DNA from: Neurospora tetraspora
Lineage: Eukaryota; Ascomycota; Sordariomycetes; Sordariales; Sordariaceae
DNA: 64,000 nucleotides
Reading direction: 5' to 3'
Assembly: GCF_033439725.1 (NCBI RefSeq)
Contig: NW_026944384.1
Coordinates: 2,604,001-2,668,000, forward strand
Both the position numbers and the translations under genes were made by a program. The notes under the pieces were generated by a model that did no database searches, was not told the DNA's origin, and worked only from the letters and a program-made list of their open reading frames with translations. Shown here in pieces: positions 12,282-26,148 of the stretch (positions within the stretch are counted from its first letter, which is position 1; every line of letters begins with the position of its first letter).

Positions 12282-13272
12282 GATGTGCTGTGTGTTGTGG
12301 TAAGAAGGAATTGCCTGCAGTTCCTAGGGGTGTTCGATGTTGACTTTGCAGATCCCGTCTTCCCGTCGCTTCGTCTTCAGGACAACTTGGAGTTCACGGG
12401 TGCCAAGTCGCGAATGGAAGCTGAGCACTCAGCACAGGGCAACTCGACGGCCAGAAGCACTGGGCTGCTGTCCACTGGGAGCACGGGGTGGGTCTTGGCA
12501 CTCCTGGGGACTGGCCGGAACTTGGGCGGGCTACAACCATCAATTGGACTTTTTGGGCGGATCATTCAATTTCCTGACCGCCTTTGCCGTTGACATCCAA
12601 TGGGCCAGGTGGCCGCAGGGCAGTTGACGGCTCGAACCAGTTGTCAGCTTGTCCCAAACTTGAAGCCAGACCTTTCCCCGCCCCCTGAAAAGCTTCAGTG
12701 GGTTGTCCCTTCCAACTCCTGCATGTGCCCGCGGAGGGGAGCACTGGACCTCAAGGAGGCCCCTGCCAGTTTAGAAGCTTGAACCACGACCGGGATCGGT
12801 TTCCGAGCAGTGACATCAACATGCGACGTGCCGCTGGGACTCGAATCAGATTGGCAATGGAATGAAAAGGAAAGGGCCATCCACAGCTGCTGTTATCCTC
12901 TTTGCTGTTGTTTGTATGTTATTGCTAACAATTGGATACTTACCAAGCGTGTCTCTCCTCTCATATCGTTTGCCGTCATTCAATCGAGGCTCGTGTTTTG
13001 CACTGTTTTCTTGCTTCTCCAACTCGAGTTCCAAACTCTACGCGTATGACAACTATCCACGTCGTTCTGGATTATTTTGGGCATCAGCACCTCAACCAAG
13101 CAGATTAGGTTCTCTAGTGCTTCTCCACAGCTGAATGATAGGTTCCATAACTTCTTCATTAATGACATAAAGCTCGCCATCTTTCTATTCCAAACAAACT
13201 CGAGACTTGCCCCTCTTTGCTACACAACTTCAGAATCATCTTGGCTACCTCGTGAGAGAGGGAACAGCCAAA
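12282..13272. promoter_or_regulatory. Divergent promoter between p24 and the PhoD-like gene
   Basis: The two flanking genes are transcribed away from each other, so this interval holds both promoters. Small open frames on both strands are unconvincing. No repeat or RNA gene seen. Confidence 0.45.
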
Positions 13273-15291
13273 ATGGCGATATCACAAACGCGAGCAGCGG
13301 CCATATCGTCCATCGGGATAAGGGCCCTGAGTTACTTCTTCCTGCGATGGGCAATGCTTCCGGTAAGTAGGTTCTGGGTGTCTTCGGTCGACCTCAAGCT
13401 AACGAGGACATCAAGTTTGGCCCTGCGCTCATCTTCACACTCTTCGCCATCTATCTGCCTACTTTCGTGTCTGGCTTCCGCAAGGAGCCCAAGTACAACT
13501 TGGTTGATGAAGTCGATGTGGTTGTTACTGAAACAACCATAAGGGACGACAATGCTGAGGAGGACGAGAGCCCTGGAGCACCTACTCCTAGCGGTAATGA
13601 AAAGGTGATCGCCGAACAGGTTGACATTCAAGAGACTATCTCGATCGAAAAGCGACCCCTGCACGCTTTGCGAACTCTCCTCAGCGGCGCGCCCAACCCG
13701 CGGAGCTTGGCCCTGTCCGCGCTGACCTTCCTGATCAACGCTGCGCTGGTTGGCTTCGTTGCTGATCGGTTGTTCCGCGAGCGTTTCTATGGCGCTGAGG
13801 ACCTTTCCTTTGCCCGCGTTGGCTATGTCGGCGAACACGAAGCTAAGCTCTTGATCCGTGAGCCGGATCAGACTAAGCTGCCCATCAACGTACAAATTCA
13901 TCTCAAGGACCCTCAGCCTCCTTTCGACAACCCTCTGTGGCAATCAGTTGGCGGCGTCAGATGGACCGGGAACGAGACCGACTACACTGCTGTTGTTACG
14001 ATTCCCCTCCGCAACTCGGGACGGCGAACTTACGAATGGAAGACATCGAACAACCACACCGGAGAGTTCACCACCCCGCCCAAAGTTGGCTCTGCCTTTG
14101 AAACCGACGAGGGCCCTTTCACTTTCCTCTCGACCTCCTGCATCGTGAGCCGCTTGCCCTACAATCCGCTTGATCATCCGTTGGCCATTCCTGGTATGCG
14201 ACACCTGGCCAAGGTCCTCCCTAGCCTGGGTGCTCAATTCATGCTTTTCCTTGGAGACTTCATCTACATCGACGTTCCGCGCTATTGGGCCAAGAGCACC
14301 GAGGAATACCGCAAGAAGTACCGTCAGGTCTACGCTTCTCCGGACTGGCCGGCTGTCGGTCAGAATCTCAGCTGGATCCATGTGCTCGACGACCACGAAA
14401 TTCAGAATGACTGGTCCGCCAACACCACCGGCGTGTACCAGAACGCCATCGACCCTTATAACCACTACCATGCGGCTGCCAACCCTCCCCTGGCTAAGAA
14501 GGCCGGTGCCCTCAGCGCTCGCAGCGGAGCCACTTATTTCGAGTTTACCCAGGGTCCCGCCAGCTTCTTCCTGCTTGACACTCGCACCTACCGCTCGAAC
14601 AACAAGATTGCCTTTACCGACGATGCCAAGACGATGCTGGGCGCTGGACAACTTGAGGACTTCATTGCATGGCTAAGGCGCCCGGAGCCGAAGGGCGTCA
14701 AGTGGAAGATTGTTGCTTCGTCCGTCCCCTTCACCAAGAACTGGGGTGTCAACACGCAGGATACCTGGGGCGGATTCTTGACTGAGAGGAAGCGGATCCT
14801 TGAGGCCATGTGGGATACTGCGAGCAGAGGTATCGGTGTGATTGTTCTGTCGGGTGACAGACACGAGTTCGCCGCGACCAAGTTCCCGCCGCCGATGAAC
14901 AGCACATGGCCTGAAACCGCCACGGTGTTTGAGTTTTCTGCTAGCCCGCTGAGCCAGTTCTACTCGCCTATTGGCACGTATAGACAGAGAGATAGCGAGG
15001 ATGTCGAGATCAAGTAAGTTACGCCCATTTGAATAGCATTGTTGCAGGCTTAGATAACGTTGCTAACACGAAGCTTCCAGGTACATCAATAAGGGCAACT
15101 CCAAGTTCGGTGCCATCACCATCGAGAACCTCGAGGGAGGTGACCAGAGCAGCTTAAAGTACCGCCTTTTTGTCGATGGTGAGGAGGTCTGGAACACTGT
15201 TGTTCTGTCTCCACCGGTCGTCATTGAAGATGTCAGACCTGCTATCGCAGCTGGCTCGTGGTGGGAGCGGTTGTTCGCTTGGAGAAGATAA
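13273..15291 (+). CDS. Membrane-anchored PhoD-like metallophosphatase
   Basis: Predicted phosphatase/phosphodiesterase of the calcineurin-like metallophosphoesterase fold, PhoD branch. Three exons: 13273-13362, 13416-15013, 15081-15291; 632 residues. Hydrophobic segments at about residues 20-45 and 145-165 suggest an N-terminal membrane anchor, with the catalytic part following. Metal-site motifs are visible: LGDFIYID (Asp about 311), LDDHEIQNDW (Asp/Asp/His about 355-357) and LSGDRHEF (Asp about 511, His about 513). The first intron is only 53 bp, with an AGCTAACG branch site close to the acceptor. Start is the ATG whose frame joins the second exon through it. Substrate unknown; fungal relatives are usually annotated as alkaline phosphatase D-like. 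Confidence 0.85.
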
Positions 15292-16076
15292 ACTGTTTGG
15301 ATAGAGAGGATATGTGAGGTGAAGGAAATCAAGGGGGAGGAACGACTTAAATGGTAGGGACGGGTCGTTTTTTTTTTTTTAATGTACTGATATGATTGAG
15401 TACATTGGGATTTGACATGATGTTTATGAGGCCGGCAAGGAAAAGGAATGGCTAGGAGAATAGGGGACATGTGTACTGGAGCGCCATAGATACCTGATAT
15501 TTTTATCGGAAAGATCATGGGATATAGGTAGATAGTACAACTACAGTAAAATCGAATCCAAGCTAATAACATTCTCTATCTGACGTTGTTGATAGGAATA
15601 TCAGATGCCTCGATCATGAGGATCTCGGCTAACGGCTTCGACGTCCCTGACTTATACCTCCTGAGTCGGCTTAGCGCTCCGGCGGAGCCAACCAAATGCC
15701 AGCCGAGGCAAAGCGCAGCGGATTCTCTCGGTCTGATCTGACGGAAACGTCTCCATCTCGGAGCAAGGGGCCCCATCGCGAAAGAAAGATACAAAGTTAC
15801 TTCGTTTCTTGGTATAAATGGATGGTGGTGTGATCATGAAATGCGACATATAGTACTCATCGGCAGATTATACTTGTGCCTTTTCTTCTTTCCACAATTA
15901 TCATGGGGTGGCATTCTGTTGTTTTTGCATCTTTTACTTTTGCATGTTTTTCCATTGTGCCTGCTTGAGACGTACATACCTCTACATACGCAGAATCACC
16001 ACGTCCTCGCTATCCTCTCCGTCATTGTCCAGGACGTTAAACCCTCCAAACTCACTTTGAAAGTACAGATATCAAT
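15292..16076. promoter_or_regulatory. Intergenic region before the trimethyllysine dioxygenase gene
   Basis: Holds the 3' end of the PhoD-like gene, with a run of 13 T at 15368-15380, and the next gene's promoter. Pyrimidine-rich sequence precedes the start at 16077. No gene seen. Confidence 0.4.
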
Positions 16077-18015
16077 ATGAGACCGCAAGTGGTAGGAGCA
16101 ATCCTCCGCTCTAGAGCTGTTGTCAACAGGTGTGAGCCCTTTTGTTTATAAATAGTCAATATCTGTAACTGACGATGCCGTTCGTTCCGTGTTTAGACAA
16201 GTTCTCTCGAAAACTCGCCTTTGTGCTGCTGTTACTGTTGCAAAGTCCTTATCACCTATCCAGAACTCAAGAAGAACCTTTGCATCTTCTCTCCCAAGGT
16301 TGCATGAGCCAAAGGCGGAGATAACGGCTGAGGGACTTCAGTTGAGCCCTCCGCAGGCTGTTGCGGATGGAAAGCGGACTGTTTTGTAAGTTGCCTTCCT
16401 TTTCTTCACTGGCTGAACACAAGACGGTCATATGAACTAGCCGCTGACTCCGACTCTGTAGACCGAACTTTTGGCTGCGGTAAGCCTTCCTTCCTGAACG
16501 TTCCTGGCACTCAGCGGTTAGCCCTGTGTGAATTTTCATCGGTTGACAACGACGAAAACAGTGACAACTGCCGGTGTACGAAATGCGTGAACCAAGATAC
16601 TCTCCAGAGAAACTTCAACACTTTTGCCGTGAGTAGCTCAGCACACTCAGTGATCCCCTCTCTGGTCGGATCACCACGGCTAACCATTCTTCAGATCCCA
16701 TCCGACATCCACCCAACAAAGGTCGAAGCAACCAAGGAGAACGTCACCGTCCAATGTGAGCACCAGACATCCCTCACCCTCCCACCCAGTCCCAGTCCCA
16801 GTCCCAGTCCCAACTAACACTTCTGCCGCCAGGGTCCGACAACCACACATCCACCTACCCCTGGCCCTTCCTCTCCTCCTACCTCACCTCCAACTCCCGC
16901 GTAGTGGGCCGTGAAAACGACGTGCAAATCTCCCTCTGGGGCTCCGAAGCCATCGGCTCCCGCCCGCCCACCGTCTCCTTCCCACGGGTGATGGCATCAT
17001 CTTCCCTAAAAGGCGTCGCCGATTTGACTTCCATGATCAAAGAATTCGGTTTCTGTTTCGTCAAAGACACCCCCCACAACGACCCGGACGTGACCCGCCA
17101 GCTTCTGGAGAGAATCGCTTTTATCAGAGTGACCCACTACGGCGGCTTCTACGATTTCACGCCCGACCTGGCCATGGCCGACACGGCGTACACGAACCTG
17201 GCGCTGCCGGCGCACACGGACACGACGTATTTTACGGAGCCGGCCGGGTTGCAGGCTTTTCATTTGTTGGAGCATAAACCGGCACCCGTGGCACCCGGTA
17301 GTGGCTCCGAAGGTGAAGGTGAAGGAGAGGTGGCGGTGGGGGGGAAGTCGTTGTTGGTCGATGGATTCAACGCCGCCCGCATCTTGAAACAGGAGGACCC
17401 CAAGGCTTATGAGATCTTGAGCAGCGTGAGGCTGCCGTGGCATGCTAGTGGGAACGCAGGGATCACGATTGCGCCCGATAAGCTGTATCCTGTTCTGGAG
17501 CTGGATGAGGATACGGGGGAGTTGCATAGGGTTAGGTGGAATAATGATGATAGGGGTGTGGTGCCGTTTGGGGAGAAGTACAGCCCGTCGGAGTGGTATG
17601 AGGCGGCGAGGAAGTGGGATGGGATTTTGAGGAGGAGGAGTAGCGAGTTGTGGGTGCAGTTGGAGCCGGGGAAGCCGTTGAGTAAGTTTTTTTTTTTAGT
17701 TTTTTTTTCCCCTGAGACTTTGGATGAGGGTGATGGGTGGATGGGTGCTAACGAAGGTGATGATAGTCTTCGACAACTGGAGAGTTCTTCATGGTCGCAG
17801 TGCGTTCTCGGGTATTAGGAGGATTTGTGGAGGGTATAGTAAGTGTTTTTTCTGCCTCTTCGGCTTGGGGGTTTGAAGGCGCCCTTTTTTTTTTTCCCCC
17901 GTGTGACCCGTGTAACTGACAACTTTGTCCAACAGTCAATCGTGATGACTTCATCTCTCGGTGGAGGAACACTAACTATCCTAGAAGCGAGGTTCTTCCG
18001 AGGGTTACTGGTTGA
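16077..18015 (+). CDS. cbs-1: Trimethyllysine dioxygenase (carnitine biosynthesis)
   Basis: Fe(II)/2-oxoglutarate enzyme that hydroxylates N6-trimethyllysine, first step of carnitine synthesis; Neurospora cbs-1 is the known homologue. Eight exons: 16077-16129, 16197-16385, 16462-16479, 16562-16628, 16695-16755, 16833-17681, 17767-17838, 17936-18015; 462 residues, near the family's usual size. The Arg/Ser-rich start suggests mitochondrial targeting. An N-terminal GBBH-like segment has the Cys pairs of DNCRCTKCVNQDT. The iron ligands are His257 and Asp259 (PAHTDTTYF) and a distal His about 421 (NWRVLHGRSAFSG). The end INRDDFISRWRNTNYPR is typical. The third exon is an 18-nt microexon. Gamma-butyrobetaine hydroxylase (cbs-2) is the main alternative; the C-terminal signature favours TMLD. 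Confidence 0.86.
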
Positions 18016-19242
18016 CGGAAGAGTATGTCTCTCGAAGCTTGAGAAGCTCTTCAAACCATGTCTCGGTATCTCGGTGTTTCCTGGTCATAGAAGAGATGGT
18101 TTGGTCCCCTGGAGATGTTGGAAAAACAGATATTGCGTTGGATAGTACATATACCCAATCTTTTGATGAAGAACTTCACTTTCCACCCTGACTGTTGTTG
18201 TGAAAGTGATTCTCCAGAACCAAGTGGAATACTAAAACACGGTCGAAAATTCATTGGGAAGACGGGCCATCATATGTCATAAAGGGGATGCTCAAGATAG
18301 AGCTTGGGAGGTTGTCCGGAATTCGGGACTTCCCCGGTCTCACCCCCACACAACCCCATTACCCCGCGTGGGACAGCCGCATTATCAAGAGCTCTGCGTC
18401 TTTGATTCCGGGTTGACCACAATCGTTCATGTTGCTATATATGGATGCGTTCTTGTATGTTTTCGTTTCCGTTGATGTTATTCATTGTATGGACTCTAGT
18501 AGTGTAGTTGACTTTGAACAGAGCGTCTCCAGTTTAAGTTGTCTTCTGTTCAGCCGTAGAGGTACCAAACCCACGTTGAGAATCTATCACTACCATACCC
18601 CTGATCATCACCACAAACTGTGGATAAGAAACTGACTCTGCAACCTCTGCCCTGATTCCTCTCTATGTATGTACTTGACGTCCACCGGATAGCGACCACG
18701 GGGCACCACAACTCAGCAGCTCCACCGTTGGCATCATCCTGCATCTTCACCCACGGGGCCCCTCATTTGCTCCTCCCCATCTCGTTGCTCCAACCTCCCC
18801 AGTCCCCAGCTCCCCCACTGAAACTCGTGTGAAGCCGGCGCCGATATCCTGGCACCCGGTGGATATATCGGACCATACCCGAGCTACCTATCTCGTGGTG
18901 TTTATGTATGGATACGAAGCCTTCTGTGTTTGGTTAATGTTTAACCGGTCGAGTTCGCTTCGTTCTGCCGGCTTCGCTGGTGTCGTCTTAGTGGATCTAT
19001 CTCCATGCTTGCAGCTTATACGGTAAAGCTCCCATGGGGGGAGGGGGAGATCTGTTTATAATGGAGGACGACCCCCTCGGTGATGGCACGCTACTCGTGC
19101 CTTCCCTCTGTTGTTTCGTTGTTTTAGTGATTTGATTCCCTTTTTAAATTTGACCAACGTGCTTGCCTTACCTGACCGCAGACTGCCATCAAGCCGACTC
19201 TTTGAAGCACTTACAGCTACATATTACAACACAAACGCAACC
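18016..19242. promoter_or_regulatory. Promoter region of the SDR gene
   Basis: Same-direction pair. The left part holds the cbs-1 3' UTR. The right part has C-rich sequence at about 18770-18820, a TATA-like TTATAATGG near 19054 and a leader up to 19242. Short open frames show nothing recognisable. Confidence 0.4.
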
Positions 19243-20286
<1,044 letters not shown>

Positions 20287-21837
20287 GAGGTCCAAATCCG
20301 TTATAATTGCTGTATGAATGATGACCTAAATGGATTAATTCCATGAATGTTAAAAGACTCGTTATCGGTATCGGGATGTCAGCGTTTTGTATATGTTGCA
20401 TGTGTCCGTGATTATTTCCATTGAAGGGCACCCGAGAAGGAGCTGTGAATGGGTGTGAAGGAGGGAGCCTGGAGAGAGAGCCTTGAAGTCTGCCTCGGAG
20501 GAAGCGTCTTCGGTGTATCTACCGCCAGCTGTCCGGCAGCTGAGTGGGGTTCTCAATGACGACGAAGTGGCCGCGGCCCGCCAACCTGGCGGTGAGGGGC
20601 CCTCTGCTTGGGCGGTCAGACAGCTCACAGCTGTCCCTGGCGCCCTGGAGAGGGCCTTGCCGGTCTAGACTGCGCTCCGTTCGTATCATTGCTTCCACTT
20701 CTGACACTTGGAGCCTCGCAACCTCTCCTGGCAGCATTTTCACGGCGCACAACTTGAGAGAGGAAATCCCATTTGGGCGAAGGAAACACCAGAGGCAATT
20801 TGTCAGAGGCCTACCTACATACCTAGAGGTAGTCATATGACGTCCATCATGTAGACGTGCCGCATGCGAACGCACATGGCCAAACAGTTCCTTGTAAGGC
20901 GCATTTTCGCATCGAGGACGGGATCCGTTGGCGACCCGCTGCAACGGAAACATTCCATATCAGACGGGAGAGAGCCCCTGTGGACCTGTGCCTGCCTGGG
21001 CTTCCTTGCCTCGCGGTGAAAAGGCGCTGTTAGCTGGTCTGGGTGCAGGTGTTTCGGCAAGCTTGACCAGAACCCCTAAAACGTGCCCGCTATACGGGGA
21101 TGGGTTGTTCGTACGGCAAATTGTTCCGTTGATACTGTACCTAAATAGCATCAGCCTCAAGGACTTTGTCGAGAGATACAAGTGGAAGACAGAAACATTT
21201 CATAGAGCTTCTTACCTTCTACCCTTTACCCCGTGTTCCCCGTTCATCTATGGTCTCCTGGAACAAGTATTATACGCAACGGTAATAACACGTCTTGTAT
21301 CAGACCAAAAAGGGCGTTTACTTCCAGGTTGTCAGTGGTTGAACGACGGGAAGCAAAGGCAAGGTTGTACCCCTCATCCCACCCCAGCCGGAGCTTTGCC
21401 TGCTGCTGGCTGCTGCACCCTTCCATTCACTGGTGAACCACACGCCGCCCGCTGTTCAGTGCTGGTGCATGCTGGCTGCCCCTGCCACTCAGTCCACCGC
21501 GGACCTAAAAGTCGCCTCCTTCAACTCCTCGGCCGGCCGCCCAACTCCTTCCTCCTTCAGCCCTACATTTTGGCTCGCAACCTTACATTGCTCGCTCTTA
21601 CTTCCTCGACAAGAACCGCCTTCCTCCCATCAAACTCGACCATTTGGCCGGCTTTTCCCTTTGGCGACCAAATACATCGCACAAGTCCGGCGACCAACTT
21701 TAGGGATACTACAGTAACCCTGCCCAACATCTCCCACCTCACGTCTGCTTGTGCCTTATCACATATCCCGAGACACTCGACTGCTCAGACTCTTGTTCGC
21801 CGCCATTGCTAGTCATTATTCGTGACCATCAGAAGAT
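20287..21837. promoter_or_regulatory. Long promoter/leader region of cna-1
   Basis: About 1.5 kb without a recognised gene. A plus-strand frame open from 20928 to 21812 starts at TTG, is Pro/Thr/Ser-rich and matches no family. It most likely reflects GC-rich leader sequence. No RNA gene seen. Confidence 0.45.
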
Positions 21838-23837
21838 ATGGAAAGCAACAACGGTACCGGCGCGCCCGGCGCCTTCAACAACCAGCAGGTTGACAATGCG
21901 ATCCGCGCCATCCAGCATAAGAGGCCATTGCCCGAGATCGACTTCACCATTCACACCATGGAGGATGGCACCCAAGTGAGCACCATGGAGCGTGTCTGCA
22001 AAGGTAGGTTTCCCTCCCCCGCCACTTGCCTGAACTTGTCAGTTCATGACTGTCGCTGCGACACTGCGACCACTACTGGGCACCTTGCCTTTCCCCCCCT
22101 TTTCTCTGTACTGCAAGTTCTAACAGGTGCCGTCTTGGCCTCCTTTTCCAGATGTCCAGGCGCCTGCCATGTTCAAGCCCAGCGACGAGCAGTTCTTCGA
22201 GGACGAAACCCACAGCAAGCCCGACATCCAGTTTCTGAAGCAACATTTCTACCGCGAGGGCCGTTTGACCGAGGAGCAAGCACTATGGATCATCAGGGAG
22301 GGTACCAAGCTTCTGCGCGCCGAGCCCAACTTGCTGGAGATGGACGCTCCCATTACCGTTTGCGGTGACGTTCACGGCCAATACTACGATTTAATGAAGC
22401 TCTTCGAGGTCGGTGGTGACCCGGCCGAGACCCGATATCTCTTCCTGGGCGACTACGTTGATCGTGGTTACTTCAGTATCGAGTGTGTCTTGTATCTCTG
22501 GGCGCTCAAGATCCACTACCCCAAGACCCTCTGGCTGCTGCGCGGAAACCACGAGTGTCGCCATTTGACCGACTACTTCACCTTCAAGCTCGAGTGCAAG
22601 CACAAGTACTCGGAGGCCATCTACGAGGCATGCATGGAGTCGTTCTGTTGTCTGCCGCTGGCGGCAGTCATGAACAAGCAGTTCCTCTGCATTCACGGCG
22701 GTTTGAGCCCTGAGCTCCATACTCTCGACGACATCAGAAACGTTAGTCCAACAGCCACTTGATTGCATATATGGTGTGGGCATACTAAATCGGTGACTTA
22801 TGCAGATTGATCGTTTCCGCGAGCCCCCTACACAAGGCCTCATGTGCGACATCCTCTGGGCCGATCCCCTAGAGGACTTCGGCCAAGAGAAGACGACTGA
22901 CTTTTTCGTACACAACCACGTACGAGGTTGCTCATATTTCTTCTCCTATTCGGCTGCTTGCCACTTCTTGGAGAAGAACAACCTTCTCTCCATCATCCGC
23001 GCGCACGAGGCCCAGGATGCGGGCTACCGTATGTACCGCAAGACCAGGACAACCGGATTCCCTAGTGTCATGACCATTTTCTCCGCGCCCAACTATCTCG
23101 ACGTTTACAACAACAAGGCTGCGGTGTTGAAGTACGAGAACAACGTTATGAACATCCGTCAGTTCAACTGCACGCCTCATCCCTACTGGCTCCCGAACTT
23201 TATGGACGTTTTCACCTGGTCGCTTCCCTTCGTCGGCGAGAAGATCACGGATATGCTCATCGCCATTCTCAGCACCTGCTCAGAGGAGGAACTCAGGGAG
23301 GATTCTGCGACAACCTCGCCCGGTCCAGCCTCCCCGGCCCTCACGTCTGGCGCCAATCAAGACCCCGAGTCTATCGAGTTCAAGAGACGGGCGATCAAGA
23401 ACAAGATCCTTGCCATTGGTCGTCTCTCTCGTGTCTTCCAGGTCCTCAGAGAGGAGTCCGAGCGGGTCACGGAACTCAAGACCGTTTCTGGTGGTCGTCT
23501 TCCCGCCGGTACTCTCATGTTGGGTGCCGAGGGTATCAAGAACGCCATCAGCAGTTTCGAGGATGCCAGACAGGTCGATTTGCAGAACGAGAGGCTTCCG
23601 CCAAGCCACGACGAGGTTGTTAAGATGCAGGATGAGGAGCGCGCTCAGGCCTTGGAGCGGGCGACGAGAGAGGCTGACAACGATACGAAGTTGCAGAGCC
23701 TCTCGAGGAGGCTTAGCACGTAAGTTTACAACCCCCATATCCACATGAACATTTTTTTGCGTCTGGCCATCGCTTCCCCGAAGGTATCAGATGCTGACTT
23801 GGTCGGTTTAACATTAAGTGACCGCAAGCGAAAGTGA
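21838..23837 (+). CDS. cna-1: Calcineurin catalytic subunit A (protein phosphatase 2B)
   Basis: Ca2+/calmodulin-dependent Ser/Thr phosphatase; controls calcium stress responses and hyphal growth through targets such as Crz1. Four exons: 21838-22003, 22152-22741, 22806-23719, 23819-23837; 562 residues. PPP-family motifs run in order: [32 protein letters not shown], then HGGLSPE. They are followed by the calcineurin B-binding region, a calmodulin-binding helix ([20 protein letters not shown]) and an autoinhibitory-like [19 protein letters not shown]. The coding frame hits a stop at 23721, but that stop lies inside a perfect GTAAGT donor. Splicing over a 98-nt intron (branch TGCTGAC) adds a basic end TDRKRK. 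I prefer the spliced end. Intron retention would give a protein six residues shorter. Confidence 0.95.
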
Positions 23838-24500
23838 TTACCACGCCAATTGATGGAAAGGATGCTAATCTTTTCCGGTTTTATGAGAGATAGTTCTTAG
23901 AGGGCGTCAGGATACGGAACTACGTCAGGGAATCGAGTGAGGGTCTCATAGGAGTTCTCTGGGAGTAACGAGAAAGAAGGGGGACACGGCGCGGCTGGGT
24001 GAAGACGTGTTATTGAACAGTGTCACATTCAGGGCTTGACATTAATTGTAGCCATCTGCTTCTTTAAATGTTAGCGGTTAATGGAAATACGAATGGGTAT
24101 CAAATAGATGCTCTCCTCTCTGCTGAGAAGGATCCTGCTAGTGCGTTTAGCGAGTTTACATACCTCGTCGATTGTACGTATTGGTAAATAGTAAACATAG
24201 TCTCATGATGGATGCGTTCTTGTAATCTTCTGGTAGCCTCATTAAAACGTATATGCCAGTTTAGCTGTGAAGAAGCGCAGCTAAGTCATGTTCATCCGTG
24301 TGACTGCTTGCACAACCAAACAGTCTAGCAAGACCGATCACCTGTCATTCGCATCCATAAATCATGTCTCGTTATATTCAGAACAGGACACTCAACGGCA
24401 GCCCTCTCTCTTCCTCCCCGTAAAGCATTACCAACCATAATATGTCCCCGTAGAAACCCGGCGTAATATCCATCCACCATAATCCATCAAGATCCCATCC
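23838..24500. other. Convergent intergenic region between cna-1 and the cyclase-family gene
   Basis: Tail-to-tail 3' flanks. Sequence is moderately AT-rich with no open frame worth keeping and no repeat. Nothing recognised. Confidence 0.4.
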
Positions 24501-26148
24501 TCAAAAGATCGCCAAAGCATTTGGAGGACTAGTAACAACCCGATCCATTAGCAAGACACTCCGACATCTCACGCTTCCGCAGAGAGAGGAAAAAAAAATA
24601 AATAAAAAAAATTTAACTCACCTAGCAACCCCCCCTCCCACATTACACACCTCACTGCAGACAAAAAAACTCCACCTCTTTCTGTCCCTACACTCCCTCG
24701 CCAGCTCCTCAAGATCGAACAGTTCGCCAATCGGCATCCCCCACCCCGCTAACATCACCTCGTGCAAGCTCAATTCCTCTCCATGAGTGGCGGGGTCACG
24801 GGTAGCGAGAGGTGGCCAGCATTCGAGAGAGGGCTGGTCACCTGCTACGGCGGAGAAGTTGGTCCAGAGGTAGTTGAAGAGCGGGACAGAGGGTTCCAGG
24901 CCGCAAAAGGAAGGGGGGTTTACTTGTTGATGGGATAAAAGGGTAGAGGGGGATGAGGAAGTAAGGTGGGTGTGGGTTTGGATCCAACCTGGGAGGGGAG
25001 AGGTGTTAGAATAGAGTGTAGGAAAGAGAGTACAGCAGACCAGAACAGAGCAGAGCAGAGGGAGAGGAGAGGAGGGGAAGAAGGGGGAAAAGAAGGGGGA
25101 GGATAATTGATAAAAGGGGGGAATACAGGGAGGGAGGGGAGGATAAGAAAGGATAAGAAGGGGAAGAAGAGAAAGAAAGGGGTGAACTCACCAGATCGTA
25201 TAAAAAGGATATCCCCAAACTTAATCTCCGTCCCTTGACTTTCCAAACAAGCTTGTATATCCTCAAGAGGAATGGGCGTAGTAGCAAAGTGGTCAAAGTT
25301 GACCAGTCTCGGATCTGGATTCGGCTTCTTGATCTGCTCCAGACGCCAGGAGTGGTGGTCGACGAGGACGCCACGGCCTACCATGCCTTTTTGGGCCCAT
25401 GCTGTTTTTTTGTTATTGTTATTCCCACGTTACTTAGCTTCACCACCCTTCCTTCCACTTCCTCCGCCTCTTCACCACCATAGTTTCTCCCTTGTCGTCG
25501 CCATCCATCCATGGACCGGAATTTTTTAGAGTCTAGTTGAAAGACATGAGAGAAGAAAGAAACGAACACACTCACTCACTCACCTTGAACCCCATTAACA
25601 TCACTCCCCTCCTCATGAATATCCTCCATCGTCACCCCGTTATAGAACTTCCTCTCCTTCTGGTAAGCATAGTGTCTCAGCCCGTCCCACTGACTGGACA
25701 CCTGCGTGTTGAAGGTCCAAACGTCGTCGTTGACGCACCGCGGCGGCTTGGCGAAGAGGTCTTGGTGGAAGAGCTTGCGGTTGAAGAAGCCCGAGTCTTT
25801 TTGGGCGTTGAGAGGCCAGTTTAGGGAGATTCTAGACCAGTGGTGGTTGCTGGTGTCAGAGACAGTAGGAAAGGGTTGATGAATATCGTACATGAAAGGT
25901 TACATGAATCGATCATTGAACTCAGCAAGGAGGAGTAAAATGTAATCGTACCTCACACCAGTCTTGATCTCGTTCTTTGCTGCTTCGGCAACTCGTTCGT
26001 CGGTGAGCCTGTTTAGAGTTCCCAACTCGTCTTTGTCTCCGTATAAACCCCAGGCGGAATACTTGGGGTCACCATCTCGAAGTGGGAGAGCGTCGAAGTT
26101 GGGAATGCCGTTCTCGTTAAGCTTGATCGCTGCTGGACTTCCAGTCAT
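24501..26148 (-). CDS. Cyclase-family protein (kynurenine formamidase-like fold)
   Basis: Member of the putative cyclase family (PF04199), metal-dependent hydrolases related to kynurenine formamidase; physiological substrate unknown. Five exons on the minus strand: 25952-26148, 25584-25831, 25192-25401, 24622-24988, 24501-24528; 349 residues. Recognisable segments: PKYSAWGLYGDKDELGTLNR, RISLNWPL, the metal-site-like QVSSQWDGLRHYAY, FGDILFIRSG, SAVAGDQPSLECWP and GWGMPIGELFDLEELA. The final exon carries only the last nine codons and completes the common ending VASPPNALAIF. Without that splice the frame would stop after VAR, so the GTGAGT donor there matters. Introns 3 and 4 (counting from the start) contain purine-rich or T-rich low-complexity sequence. 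The start is the ATG at 26148, since the open frame above it begins at TTG. Confidence 0.86.

Noticed and set aside
20928-21812. 294-codon open frame upstream of cna-1
   Set aside because: It starts at TTG, has no recognisable domain and abuts the cna-1 start codon. It is more likely leader or promoter sequence.
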